From assembly GCF_902826655.1 (NCBI RefSeq), contig NZ_CADEFR010000001.1, forward strand, positions 119,388 through 183,387: a DNA stretch of 64,000 nucleotides, in the 5' to 3' direction. The position numbers and the translations under genes were made by a program. Shown here in pieces: positions 1 to 7,286 of this stretch. This DNA comes from an uncultured Methylibium sp. GTDB lineage: Bacteria > Pseudomonadota > Gammaproteobacteria > Burkholderiales > Burkholderiaceae_C. Position 1 is the stretch's first letter. Each line of letters opens with the position of its first letter. The notes under the pieces are model-generated. The model was given only the letters and a program-made list of their open reading frames with translations. It was not told the origin of the DNA and searched no databases.

Positions 1-856
1 CGCCTCGATCGGCCCGTTCTGGGATGCCAACGAAACCTGGCTCGTGCTGGGCGTCGGCATCCTGCTGGTGGCCTTCCCCAAGGCCCATGGCCTGGTGCTG
101 ACGCAGCTCTACCTGCCGGTGACGCTGATGCTGATCGGTCTGATCCTGCGCGGCGTGGCCTTCGACTTCCGCGTCAAGGCCAAGTCGGGCGCCAAGCCGA
201 TGTGGGACCGGCTCTTCTTCGCCGGCTCGATGCTGGCTTCGCTGTCGCAGGGCTGGATGCTGGGCCGCTACATCAGCGGCTTCGGCGACGACGGCTGGAA
301 CTATCCGGTCTTCGCCGCGGCCATCGCGCTGGCGCTGCCGGCGGCCTACGCGCTGCTCGGCGCGGCCTGGCTCATCATGAAGACCGAGGGCGCGCTGCAG
401 GAAAAGGCCGTGCACTGGGCCAGGACGGCCTGGGCGCCGGTGGTGGTCGGCATGCTGCTGATCTCGCTCGCCACGCCGTGGATCAGCGAGACCGTGCGCG
501 AGCGCTGGTTCACGCTGCCGGCGTTCATCGCGCTGATGGTGATCCCGCTGGCGACCGGCATCGCGCTGGTCGTCACGCGCGTGGTCCTCGACAAGGCCAT
601 CGTGCGCGGCGCGCTGTGCTGGCTGCCCTTCGTGCTGCTGGTCGCGGTGTTCTGCCTCGGCTTCGTCGGCCTGGCCTACAGCATCTATCCCTACGTGGTG
701 ATCGACCGGCTGACGATCTGGCAAGCCGCCAGCAGCCCGGCCGCGCTGAAGGTGATCCTCGTCGGCGTGTGCATCTCGGTGCCCGCGATTGCGGCCTACA
801 CCGTGTTTTCGTACCGGGTGTTCTGGGGCAAGGCGACGGAATTGCGCTACGGCTGA
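1..856 (+). CDS. cydB: Cytochrome bd-type quinol oxidase subunit II, C-terminal part
   Basis: The reading frame is open from base 2, so the gene begins outside the window and only about 284 C-terminal residues are seen. The opening motif GPFWDANETWLV and the following hydrophobic helices with the stretch LRGVAFDFR are typical of subunit II of the cytochrome bd quinol oxidase (CydB/CioB), an inner-membrane partner of CydA that reduces oxygen with quinol electrons and has high oxygen affinity. About seven hydrophobic segments follow, ending in a short cytoplasmic tail with LRYG at the stop. cydA should lie just upstream, off the window. The next gene starts 24 bp downstream but is functionally unrelated. 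The family call is firm; the choice between CydB and the cyanide-insensitive CioB variant cannot be made from this part alone. Confidence 0.93.
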   Translation, partial: ASIGPFWDANETWLVLGVGILLVAFPKAHGLVLTQLYLPVTLMLIGLILRGVAFDFRVKAKSGAKPMWDRLFFAGSMLASLSQGWMLGRYISGFGDDGWNYPVFAAAIALALPAAYALLGAAWLIMKTEGALQEKAVHWARTAWAPVVVGMLLISLATPWISETVRERWFTLPAFIALMVIPLATGIALVVTRVVLDKAIVRGALCWLPFVLLVAVFCLGFVGLAYSIYPYVVIDRLTIWQAASSPAALKVILVGVCISVPAIAAYTVFSYRVFWGKATELRYG

Positions 857-880
857 CGATCCGGCCCCCGCGGCGGCTCT

Positions 881-2362
881 ATGCTGGCCGCCATGACGCA
901 ACCCCGGCCGGGCTGGCCGACCTTCCTGGCGTTGCCGCTGCTGCACTTCCTCAGCGTCAAGCTGACCTTCCTGTGCGCCTACTCGCCCGAGAACGAGGTG
1001 GTGGTCTGGCTGCCCAACGCGGTGCTGCTGGCCGCCTTGCTGCACTACCGCGGGCAGCGTGGCTGGCTGCTGGCGACGCTGACCTTCAGTTCCGACCTCG
1101 TCGCCAACCTGCCGGTGTTCCCGGCTCGGCAGGCCGCCTTGCTGAGCCTCATCAACGTGGCCGAGGTGACGCTGACCTACCTGCTGATGCGACGCGCCGG
1201 CGTGTCGCCCGGGCTCGAGCGCATCCAGGACCTGGGCAAGTTCGTCGTCAGCGGCCCGCTGATCGGCGCGCTGTGCGGCGGCTTGCTGGCGGGCACCGTG
1301 TTGCGGACGCTCGATGGCGTCAGCGCGCCGTACCCGACGCTGGTCTTGCTGTGGTGGTTCGGTGACGGCCTGGGACTGCTGATCTACACGCCGCTGCTGC
1401 TGGCCCTGGTGCAGCCGGCGCGTGAAACCGTGCGCCTGCGCTGGCAGGACGGCGCGGTCCTGCTGTTCACGGTCGCCCTGGCCTGGCTGATCCTGTCGGG
1501 CCAGGCAGAGAAGCTGGGCGGCGTGTCGCTCACGCCCAACCTGCTGCTGCCCTCGGTGCTGTACATGGCGGTCCGCTTCGGCACGCGCTGGACCTCGCTG
1601 GCGGTGGCGCTGATCTCGCTGGCGACGGCCAGGGCCCAGACCACCGGCCACCAGCCCTTCGGCGACGCGCCTCCGCACGAACTGATCCTGCGCACCCAGG
1701 AGTTCATCCTGACGCTCAGCATCGTCGGCATGGGCTTTGCCGTGCTGTTGAGCGAACAGCGGGCGCTGACGCGCGGCCTCGAGGACAAGGTCCGCGAGCG
1801 CACCCAGAAGCTGGAGGAATCGAACAGCAAGCTCGGCGCCCTGAGCGCTACCGACGGCCTGACCGGCATCGCCAACCGCCGGCGTTTCGACGAGTTCCTG
1901 TCCAGCGAATGGAGTCATGCAAGGCAGAGCGGCCAGTCGCTGGCACTGGCGCTGCTCGATGTGGATCTGTTCAAGAAGTACAACGACCACTACGGCCACC
2001 AGGCCGGGGACGACTGCCTGCGCCTCGTCGCCCAGGTGCTCAACGCCAACGTGCGCCGCGCCGGAGACCTGGTGGCACGCTACGGCGGCGAGGAGTTCGC
2101 GCTGGTCGCGGTGGCCGCCGACGAGCCCAGCGCACTCGCCATGTCCCACAACATCTGTCAGGCGATCCAGGACCTGGGGCAGGCGCATGTCCTGTCGCCG
2201 TTCGGTGTCGTCACGGCCAGCATCGGCGTGGCGGTACTGACGCCGGCGCCGGGCGACGAGGACTCGCACGAAGCCCTGATCCGCCAGGCCGACCAGGCGC
2301 TGTACCAGGCCAAGGCACGCGGTCGCAATCAGGTGGTGCTGGCCGGCGCCCCGAGCGCCTGA
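881..2362 (+). CDS. MASE1-domain membrane diguanylate cyclase
   Basis: A 493-residue protein predicted to make cyclic di-GMP from two GTP. Residues about 12-295 are a chain of hydrophobic helices with the FLCAYSPENEVVVWLPNAV pattern of a MASE1 sensor region. A short charged coiled segment (about 298-320) leads into a GGDEF domain. The active-site loop is GGEEF at 402-406, an accepted catalytic variant. RxxD at 393-396, exactly five residues upstream of it, is the classical product-inhibition I-site, so both catalysis and feedback control look intact. No EAL domain is present. An alternative ATG lies at 893; neither start has a clear Shine-Dalgarno sequence. The ligand sensed by MASE1 is unknown. 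Neighbours give no functional hint. Confidence 0.9.
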   Translation: MLAAMTQPRPGWPTFLALPLLHFLSVKLTFLCAYSPENEVVVWLPNAVLLAALLHYRGQRGWLLATLTFSSDLVANLPVFPARQAALLSLINVAEVTLTYLLMRRAGVSPGLERIQDLGKFVVSGPLIGALCGGLLAGTVLRTLDGVSAPYPTLVLLWWFGDGLGLLIYTPLLLALVQPARETVRLRWQDGAVLLFTVALAWLILSGQAEKLGGVSLTPNLLLPSVLYMAVRFGTRWTSLAVALISLATARAQTTGHQPFGDAPPHELILRTQEFILTLSIVGMGFAVLLSEQRALTRGLEDKVRERTQKLEESNSKLGALSATDGLTGIANRRRFDEFLSSEWSHARQSGQSLALALLDVDLFKKYNDHYGHQAGDDCLRLVAQVLNANVRRAGDLVARYGGEEFALVAVAADEPSALAMSHNICQAIQDLGQAHVLSPFGVVTASIGVAVLTPAPGDEDSHEALIRQADQALYQAKARGRNQVVLAGAPSA

Positions 2363-2396
2363 GCCGCGGTCTGCGACCTCAGTGGGTGCACAGCAA

Positions 2397-2412
2397 TATG
2401 ATGGTCGTCATA
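2397..2412. promoter_or_regulatory. Probable TetR operator, copy 1
   Basis: TATGATGGTCGTCATA is an imperfect palindrome: arms TATGATG and CGTCATA around two central bases. It sits 19 bp before the TetR gene start. It is repeated with a single central mismatch at 3073-3088 before the SDR gene, which strongly suggests one regulator binds both. A -10-like TAGACT at 2420-2425 lies just downstream, so binding here would block the promoter. Confidence 0.7.
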
Positions 2413-2431
2413 CTCGTGCTAGACTTCGGGC

Positions 2432-3022
2432 ATGGATCGTGAACCCAGCCGCAAGCAAGTCACCCACGACCGCATCGTGGAGACGGCGGCGCGGGCGATC
2501 CGCCGGGGCGGCTTTGCCGGCGTCGGCGTGGCCGACATCATGAAGGAGGCCGGACTCACGCACGGCGGCTTCTACGCCCACTTCGCGTCCCGCGACGCGC
2601 TGTTGTGCGAAGCGCTCGAGCGTGCGGGCACGGACAGCGCCGCCCGCGTCGTGACGGCCGTCGCCGCTCGTCAGGCGCGCGGCGCCAGCGCCCTGCGTGC
2701 GCTGGTGGAGCAGTACCTGTCGGAAAGTCACCTCGTCTCGACGGAGAACGGCTGCCCGGTCGCCGCGCTGGCGTCGGAGATGCCGCGCCAGTCCCGCGAG
2801 GTCGGCCAGGTGGCTGCGGGGCGCGTGCGTGGCCTGATCGCCGCGGTGCAGCGCGCACTGCCCGCGGATGCTGCTGGCGACAGTGCCGCGGTCATCGCGA
2901 GCCAGATGGTCGGCGCGCTGCAACTGGCGCGCGCCCTCGGCCCCAACGCCGAAGGCAAGGCCCTGCTGGCCGCCACGCGCCGCGCCCTGCTGGCGCAGCA
3001 CGACGCCCCTCCGGACCGCTGA
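2432..3022 (+). CDS. TetR/AcrR family transcriptional regulator
   Basis: A 196-residue one-component repressor. Residues about 10-56 are the TetR helix-turn-helix (IVETAARAIRRGGFAGVGVADIMKEAG... followed by THGGFYAHFASRDALL). The all-helical C-terminal part is the ligand-binding and dimer domain; the region VSTENGCPVAALASEM resembles the NemR/AcuR-like subgroup. The gene has no visible Shine-Dalgarno and a -10-like TAGACT only about 7 bp before the ATG, so the transcript may be leaderless. The matching palindromes before this gene and before the following SDR gene indicate autorepression and joint control of the SDR. The inducer is unknown; control of an aldehyde or quinone reductase is a reasonable guess. 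Confidence 0.9.
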   Translation: MDREPSRKQVTHDRIVETAARAIRRGGFAGVGVADIMKEAGLTHGGFYAHFASRDALLCEALERAGTDSAARVVTAVAARQARGASALRALVEQYLSESHLVSTENGCPVAALASEMPRQSREVGQVAAGRVRGLIAAVQRALPADAAGDSAAVIASQMVGALQLARALGPNAEGKALLAATRRALLAQHDAPPDR

Positions 3023-3072
3023 GTCATGCACCGCCGCGCCGCCCCGAGCGGCCCGCTTTCGCCGTCCATGAT

Positions 3073-3088
3073 TATGATGTTCGTCATA
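3073..3088. promoter_or_regulatory. Probable TetR operator, copy 2
   Basis: TATGATGTTCGTCATA matches copy 1 at 2397-2412 in 15 of 16 positions, with the same arms TATGATG and CGTCATA. It lies in the 116-bp gap between the TetR gene and the SDR gene, 50 bp before the SDR start, and is the only other copy I saw nearby. Confidence 0.7.
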
Positions 3089-3138
3089 TCAAGGACTCTC
3101 GCGGTACCACCGCAACCCTGTTCCCAAGGATCCGAACC

Positions 3139-3846
3139 ATGAAGCTCGACAACGCCACCGTCCTGATCACCGGCGCCAACCGCGGCATCGGCCTGGCCTT
3201 CGCCCGCGAGGCGCTCGCCCGCGGCGCGCGCAAGGTCTACGCGGCCGCCCGCGACCCGGCCAGCGTGCGGCTCGAGGGTGTCGAAGCCCTGCGGCTCGAC
3301 GTCACGCGCCCCGACGACGTGGCGGCTGCGGCGCAGCGCTGCCGCGACGTGACGCTGCTGATCAACAACGCCGGCATCGCCCGGGTCGGCGGCTTCCTCG
3401 CCGAAGGCAGCATCGACGCAGCCCGCGAGCAGCTCGAGACCAACTTCTTCGGCCCCTTGCGGCTGAGCCAGGCCTTCGCGCCGGTGCTGGCCGCGCATGG
3501 CGGCGGCGCCATCCTCAACGTGCTGTCGATCGCGAGCTGGATCAACTCGCCGCTGCTGGCGACCTACGGTGCGACCAAGTCGGCCGCCTGGTCGCTGACC
3601 AACGGCCTGCGCCATGAACTGCGCGCCCAGGGCACCCAGGTGCTCGGCATGCACATGGGCTTTGTCGACACCGACCTCACGCGCGGCATCGACATGCCCA
3701 AGACCACGGCCGACGACGTGGTCCGCCGCGCGCTGGATGCCCTCGAGGCCGGCGCCGAGGAGGTGCTGGCCGACGAGATCACCCAGCAGGTCAAGCGCGG
3801 GCTGTCGGCCGATCCGGGCGTCTACCTGCAAACGATCGCACGCTAG
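3139..3846 (+). CDS. SDR family NAD(P)-dependent oxidoreductase
   Basis: A 235-residue classical short-chain dehydrogenase/reductase. The nucleotide-binding turn TGANRGIG is at residues 11-18, the NNAG motif follows strand 4, and the active site YGATK (Y and K four apart) is preceded by an upstream Ser in the NVLSIAS segment. The start at 3139 is chosen because it sits eight residues before the glycine motif and is preceded by AAGGA at 3126-3130. Substrate cannot be read from sequence. The gene lies behind a TetR gene and carries the same operator, so it is likely the main target of that repressor. The MATE exporter begins 19 bp after its stop and may be co-transcribed. Confidence 0.9.
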   Translation: MKLDNATVLITGANRGIGLAFAREALARGARKVYAAARDPASVRLEGVEALRLDVTRPDDVAAAAQRCRDVTLLINNAGIARVGGFLAEGSIDAAREQLETNFFGPLRLSQAFAPVLAAHGGGAILNVLSIASWINSPLLATYGATKSAAWSLTNGLRHELRAQGTQVLGMHMGFVDTDLTRGIDMPKTTADDVVRRALDALEAGAEEVLADEITQQVKRGLSADPGVYLQTIAR

Positions 3847-3865
3847 GTCTTGCGGCCGCCACGCC

Positions 3866-5209
3866 ATGAACGCCGCCACCCAGCAGATGCTGCACGGGCC
3901 GTTGCTGCCGACCCTGTTCCGGCTCGCCACGCCCAACGTCATCGGCCTGTTCGCCACGACCCTGGTGATCGGCTACGACGGCTACATCCTCGGGCGCCTG
4001 GGCGCCGAGGCGCTGGCCGGCGTCGCGCTCGTGCTGCCCTTGTCGATGCTGATGCTGCAGATGTCGGCCGGCGGCATCGGCGGGGCGACCACGGCCGCCG
4101 TCGCGCGCGCCCTGGGTGCCGGCCGGCGCGACGAGGCGGACCGGCTGGCGCAGCACGCCTTGCTGATCGCGGGGGTGATGGCCGTGCTGTTCACGATCGT
4201 GCTGCTGGGGTTCGGGTCCGTGGTCTACGCGGCGATGGGCGGTCGGGGCGCGGCGCTGTCGGACGCGCTGGGCTATTCGAACCTGCTGTTCGGCGGAGCC
4301 ATCGTGATCTGGCTGACCAACGTGCTGGCCGCCATCGTGCGAGGTGCCGGCAACATGTTGCTGCCGTCGCTGATGCTGGTGGCCACTGCTGCGGTGCACG
4401 TCGTGCTGTGCCCGCTGCTGGTGTTCGGCTGGGGGCCGCTGACCGGGCTCGGCGCGACCGGCGCGGCCGCCAGCACACTGGCGGCCAATGGCGTGGCCGC
4501 GCTGGTCATGGTGGCTCACCTGCTGCGGCGCAGCGGCGCGGTGCACCTGGGGCGCGCGCCGTGGCGGCTGCGCACGGCGCTGCTGCGCGACATCCTGCGC
4601 GTCGGCCTGCCGGCCTCGCTGAGCCCGGTCCTCAGCAACGCGTCCATCGCAGCGGCCACGGCCCTGGTCGGCAGCTACGGCGTCGCGGCGCTGGCGGGCT
4701 ACGGCATCGCGGCCCGGCTCGAGTACATCCTGGTGCCGATCGCCTTCGGCTTCGGGAGTGCACTCACGGCACTGGTCGCCACCAACATGGGCGCCGGCCA
4801 GCCCGGGCGCGCGCTGCGCGCCACGTGGAGCGGCGGCGCCGTGGTCGCGGCCGTCACCGGGCTCATCGGTATCGCGAGTGCGCTCGTGCCGACGGCGTGG
4901 CTGGGGCTGTTCACCGCCGACGCCGCCGTCATCGACTTCGGCGCGGACTACCTCAACATCGTCGGCGCCTGCTACGGCTTCTTCGGCCTCGGGCTTGCGC
5001 TCTTCTTCGCGTCGCAGGGCGCCGGTCGCATGGTCTGGCCGCTCGTCGGCAGCACGGCGCGGCTGTTGATCGTCGCCGTCGGCGGCTGGATCGGCGTGCA
5101 CCTGCTGCACATGCCGGCCACCGGCCTCTTCGTCGTCGTGGCGCTCAGCCTCGTCGTCTACGGCGGCACGATCGCCGGCGCGATCCGGCTCGGAAGCTGG
5201 TCGAGATGA
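3866..5209 (+). CDS. MATE family efflux transporter
   Basis: A 447-residue inner-membrane protein with about twelve hydrophobic helices arranged as two similar halves, each starting with the MATE pattern (LFRLATPNVIGLFATTLV in the first half, LRVGLPASLSPVLSNASI in the second). MATE proteins export cationic drugs or metabolites in exchange for sodium or protons. The ATG at 3866 gives a normal N-terminus (MNAATQQMLHGPLLPTLFRL); longer upstream frames would run through the SDR gene. It follows the SDR gene by 19 bp, which suggests co-expression under the TetR regulator. The gene ends 9 bp before the oppositely oriented end of the aldehyde oxidoreductase operon. Substrate unknown. Confidence 0.9.
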   Translation: MNAATQQMLHGPLLPTLFRLATPNVIGLFATTLVIGYDGYILGRLGAEALAGVALVLPLSMLMLQMSAGGIGGATTAAVARALGAGRRDEADRLAQHALLIAGVMAVLFTIVLLGFGSVVYAAMGGRGAALSDALGYSNLLFGGAIVIWLTNVLAAIVRGAGNMLLPSLMLVATAAVHVVLCPLLVFGWGPLTGLGATGAAASTLAANGVAALVMVAHLLRRSGAVHLGRAPWRLRTALLRDILRVGLPASLSPVLSNASIAAATALVGSYGVAALAGYGIAARLEYILVPIAFGFGSALTALVATNMGAGQPGRALRATWSGGAVVAAVTGLIGIASALVPTAWLGLFTADAAVIDFGADYLNIVGACYGFFGLGLALFFASQGAGRMVWPLVGSTARLLIVAVGGWIGVHLLHMPATGLFVVVALSLVVYGGTIAGAIRLGSWSR

Positions 5210-5218
5210 GGCCGGCGC

Positions 5219-5518
5219 TCACCCGCCGCCGCGCTGCATGTAGAGGTCGAAGTAGCGCATGAAGCGCATGCGTGCCTCGTCGGACAGCTGCTCGAAGCCG
5301 AATTCGACCTCGAGCCGCGGCATGCTCATCAGTGCGATGCGCCGCGGCGGCAGCGGCCGCCAACGCAGCACCAGCGCGCCACCGTCGATCGCGATGGCGG
5401 CACGGCGCTCGCCGATCTCGATCGGATGGCCGTTGCAGGCCCCGGCCAGGCGCCCCAGCCACTCCGCTTCGGTCCCGCCGGTGTCGCGCGTGAAGCGCGC
5501 CGGGTAGTCGGGCTGCAT
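5219..5518 (-). CDS. Small hypothetical protein of the aldehyde oxidoreductase operon
   Basis: A 99-residue soluble protein that I do not recognise. It begins MQPDYPARFTRD, has a strand-rich centre (AAIAIDGGALVLRWRPLPPRR) and ends with FMRYFDLYMQRGGG. No membrane segment, cysteine cluster or known motif is visible. It is the last gene of the five-gene aor-like operon, 10 bp after the MoaD-like gene, so it is probably an accessory protein, for instance in cofactor insertion or assembly. That role is inferred from position only. Confidence 0.7.
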   Translation of the reverse strand: MQPDYPARFTRDTGGTEAEWLGRLAGACNGHPIEIGERRAAIAIDGGALVLRWRPLPPRRIALMSMPRLEVEFGFEQLSDEARMRFMRYFDLYMQRGGG

Positions 5519-5528
5519 GGGCTGACCC

Positions 5529-5783
5529 CTAGCCGCCTGCGATCGGCGGCCAGATCGCCAGCACGTCGCCTTCGACGAAGGTGTGCGTCGCCCGATCGGC
5601 CGGCGCGATGTAGTGGCCGTTGACCAGCACCAGGTGCACCAGCTTCATCGGCAGCCCGTAGGGCGCGATCACGTCGGCGATCGTGGCCTCGGGCGCGATG
5701 TCGAGTTCGACCCGGTTGCCGCTGCGGGCCTCGGGCGGCAGGTAGTCGGTGAGCGTCGCGTAGAGCTTGAAGGCGATCTTCAT
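5529..5783 (-). CDS. MoaD/ThiS-family sulfur carrier of the AOR operon
   Basis: An 84-residue ubiquitin-fold protein ending in the diagnostic Gly-Gly (PPIAGG), which is adenylated and thiocarboxylated to donate sulfur to molybdopterin. The frame of a beta-grasp protein is visible: MKIAFKLYATLTDYLP, then the conserved VLVNGHYI and DVLAIWPPI segments. MoaD-like genes are commonly found next to tungsten aldehyde oxidoreductases, where a dedicated version is thought to serve the tungsto-pterin cofactor. The gene lies 24 bp after the FAD subunit gene and 10 bp before the last operon gene. It corresponds to the gene often called aorD, but the symbol is not certain. Confidence 0.85.
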   Translation of the reverse strand: MKIAFKLYATLTDYLPPEARSGNRVELDIAPEATIADVIAPYGLPMKLVHLVLVNGHYIAPADRATHTFVEGDVLAIWPPIAGG

Positions 5784-5807
5784 GCCGGCATGATGGCGCA
5801 GACCGCC

Positions 5808-7211
5808 TCAGCGCGCGCGCGCATGCGTCTGTGCCCACTGCTGCTGGGCCTGCCCCTGCGCGATGTAGGCCTCGGCCAGCCGGGTCGGATCGGCCAGCAG
5901 CTTGTCACGCCACTCGCCGAGCCGCACCTTGCCTTCGACCAGGCCGCGCATCACGCCCACGTGCTCGGTCCAGCCGATGCTGTTGCAGCCGACCAGCTTC
6001 TCGTTGTCGAACTGCAGGCTCAGGTGCCTGAAGCCGTCGCGGTCGGTCAGCTCGACGTGCTGCCCGCCCGCCACGCCCTGCCAGTCGCCGAAGCTGGCCG
6101 AGATCAGGCCCAGCGTGTCCAGCACGTTGATCTGCGTCACGCGCTTGAGCTCGGCGCCGCGCTCCAGCATGTTGAGCGCCGCGACGGCCGCCTGGTCGGC
6201 GGCATTGGGCTGGATCGCGCTGATGACGCGCTGCCGCGTCGCCAGGTCGAAGGCCTCGGCACAGTCGCCCGCGGCAAAGATGCCGGCGACATTGGTCTGC
6301 AGGCATTCGTCGGCCAGCACGCCCTGGTTGCACTCGATGCCCGAATCCTTCAGGAAGGCGACGTTGGGCTTGACGCCGGTGGCGCTGATCACCAGATCGG
6401 CTTCGATCGTCTGGCCGTTGGACAGCCGCACGCGCATCGCACTGCCGCCCGCAGAAGACGGGGCCGCCGGCGCCGCGGCCGGCGCACTGTCGCCCATGCC
6501 GAAGAAGCTGGCGACCTTGTTCAGCAGGCCGCCCGAGGCCGGTGCCGGCGCCGCCGCGGCGGCACGCGTCGCTCCGGCCGCCTCGATCGCCTCGACCTTG
6601 GTGCCGGTGAAGACACGCACGCCCTTCTTCTCGCACCAGGCCTTGATCATGTTGCCAGCGGTCGGGCCCATCATGCGCGGCACCATGCGGTCGCCCATCT
6701 CCACCACCGTGAGCTGCACGCCGCGCGCGGCCAGCGCCTCCATGATGATGCAGCCGATGAAGCCGGCGCCCATCTGCAGGACCTTCGCGCCGGGCCTGGC
6801 CAGCTGCTCGATGTGGCGCGCGTTCTCCAGCGTCCAGCACGGGTGCACGCCGGGCAGGTCCATGCCGGGGATCGGCGGCCGCACGGGTTGCGAGCCGGTG
6901 GCGATCAGCAGCTTGTCGAAGCCGAGGATGCTGCCGTTGTCCAGGGTCACCGTGCGGCGCGCCGCATCGACCGCCGTCGCACGCCGTTGCAGCAGCTGGA
7001 TGTTCAGCTTGACGCACTGGTCGGGATCGCGCCGCAGGTAGGTGCCGCTTTCCTTGACGTTGCCCACCAGCAGGTAGGGAATCGCCATGCGCGAGTACGG
7101 CGGCTCGGGTTCGTCGCCGACGACGGTGATGCTGTCGTAGGGCGCGTGCTTGCGGATCGTTTCGGCCGCGATGATGCCGGCCGGGCCGGCGCCCAGGATG
7201 ATGTGTCTCAT
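5808..7211 (-). CDS. aorC: FAD/NAD(P)-dependent oxidoreductase subunit of aldehyde oxidoreductase (AorC-like)
   Basis: A 467-residue flavoprotein of the pyridine-nucleotide-disulfide reductase fold. GAGPAG at residues 7-12 binds FAD, LLIATGSQP (101-109) and VLQMGAGFIG (144-153) form the second nucleotide site, and GIFAAGDCAE (310-319) is the C-terminal FAD motif. In the bacterial AOR complex of Aromatoleum the matching subunit passes electrons to NAD+. Odd feature: residues about 214-257 are an Ala/Pro/Gly-rich insertion enclosing a short hydrophobic segment (GGLLNKVASFFGMG), placed between two strands of the NAD domain. The gene follows the catalytic subunit by 75 bp that contain a perfect inverted repeat. 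Confidence 0.85.
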   Translation of the reverse strand: MRHIILGAGPAGIIAAETIRKHAPYDSITVVGDEPEPPYSRMAIPYLLVGNVKESGTYLRRDPDQCVKLNIQLLQRRATAVDAARRTVTLDNGSILGFDKLLIATGSQPVRPPIPGMDLPGVHPCWTLENARHIEQLARPGAKVLQMGAGFIGCIIMEALAARGVQLTVVEMGDRMVPRMMGPTAGNMIKAWCEKKGVRVFTGTKVEAIEAAGATRAAAAAPAPASGGLLNKVASFFGMGDSAPAAAPAAPSSAGGSAMRVRLSNGQTIEADLVISATGVKPNVAFLKDSGIECNQGVLADECLQTNVAGIFAAGDCAEAFDLATRQRVISAIQPNAADQAAVAALNMLERGAELKRVTQINVLDTLGLISASFGDWQGVAGGQHVELTDRDGFRHLSLQFDNEKLVGCNSIGWTEHVGVMRGLVEGKVRLGEWRDKLLADPTRLAEAYIAQGQAQQQWAQTHARAR

Positions 7212-7233
7212 GTGTCTGTCTCCACCAAATGCG

Positions 7234-7264
7234 AAGGGCGGAACAAGTCGCCTCGTCCGCCCTT
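7234..7264 (-). promoter_or_regulatory. Intercistronic hairpin between AOR catalytic and FAD subunit genes
   Basis: AAGGGCGGA and TCCGCCCTT form a perfect 9-bp inverted repeat with a 13-base loop inside the 75-bp gap. There is no T-run after it in the reading direction, so it is more likely an mRNA processing or stability element, or a partial attenuator that lowers expression of the downstream FAD subunit, than a full terminator. Confidence 0.5.
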
Positions 7265-7286
7265 GTCCCTCTCGGGAACGATCAAG

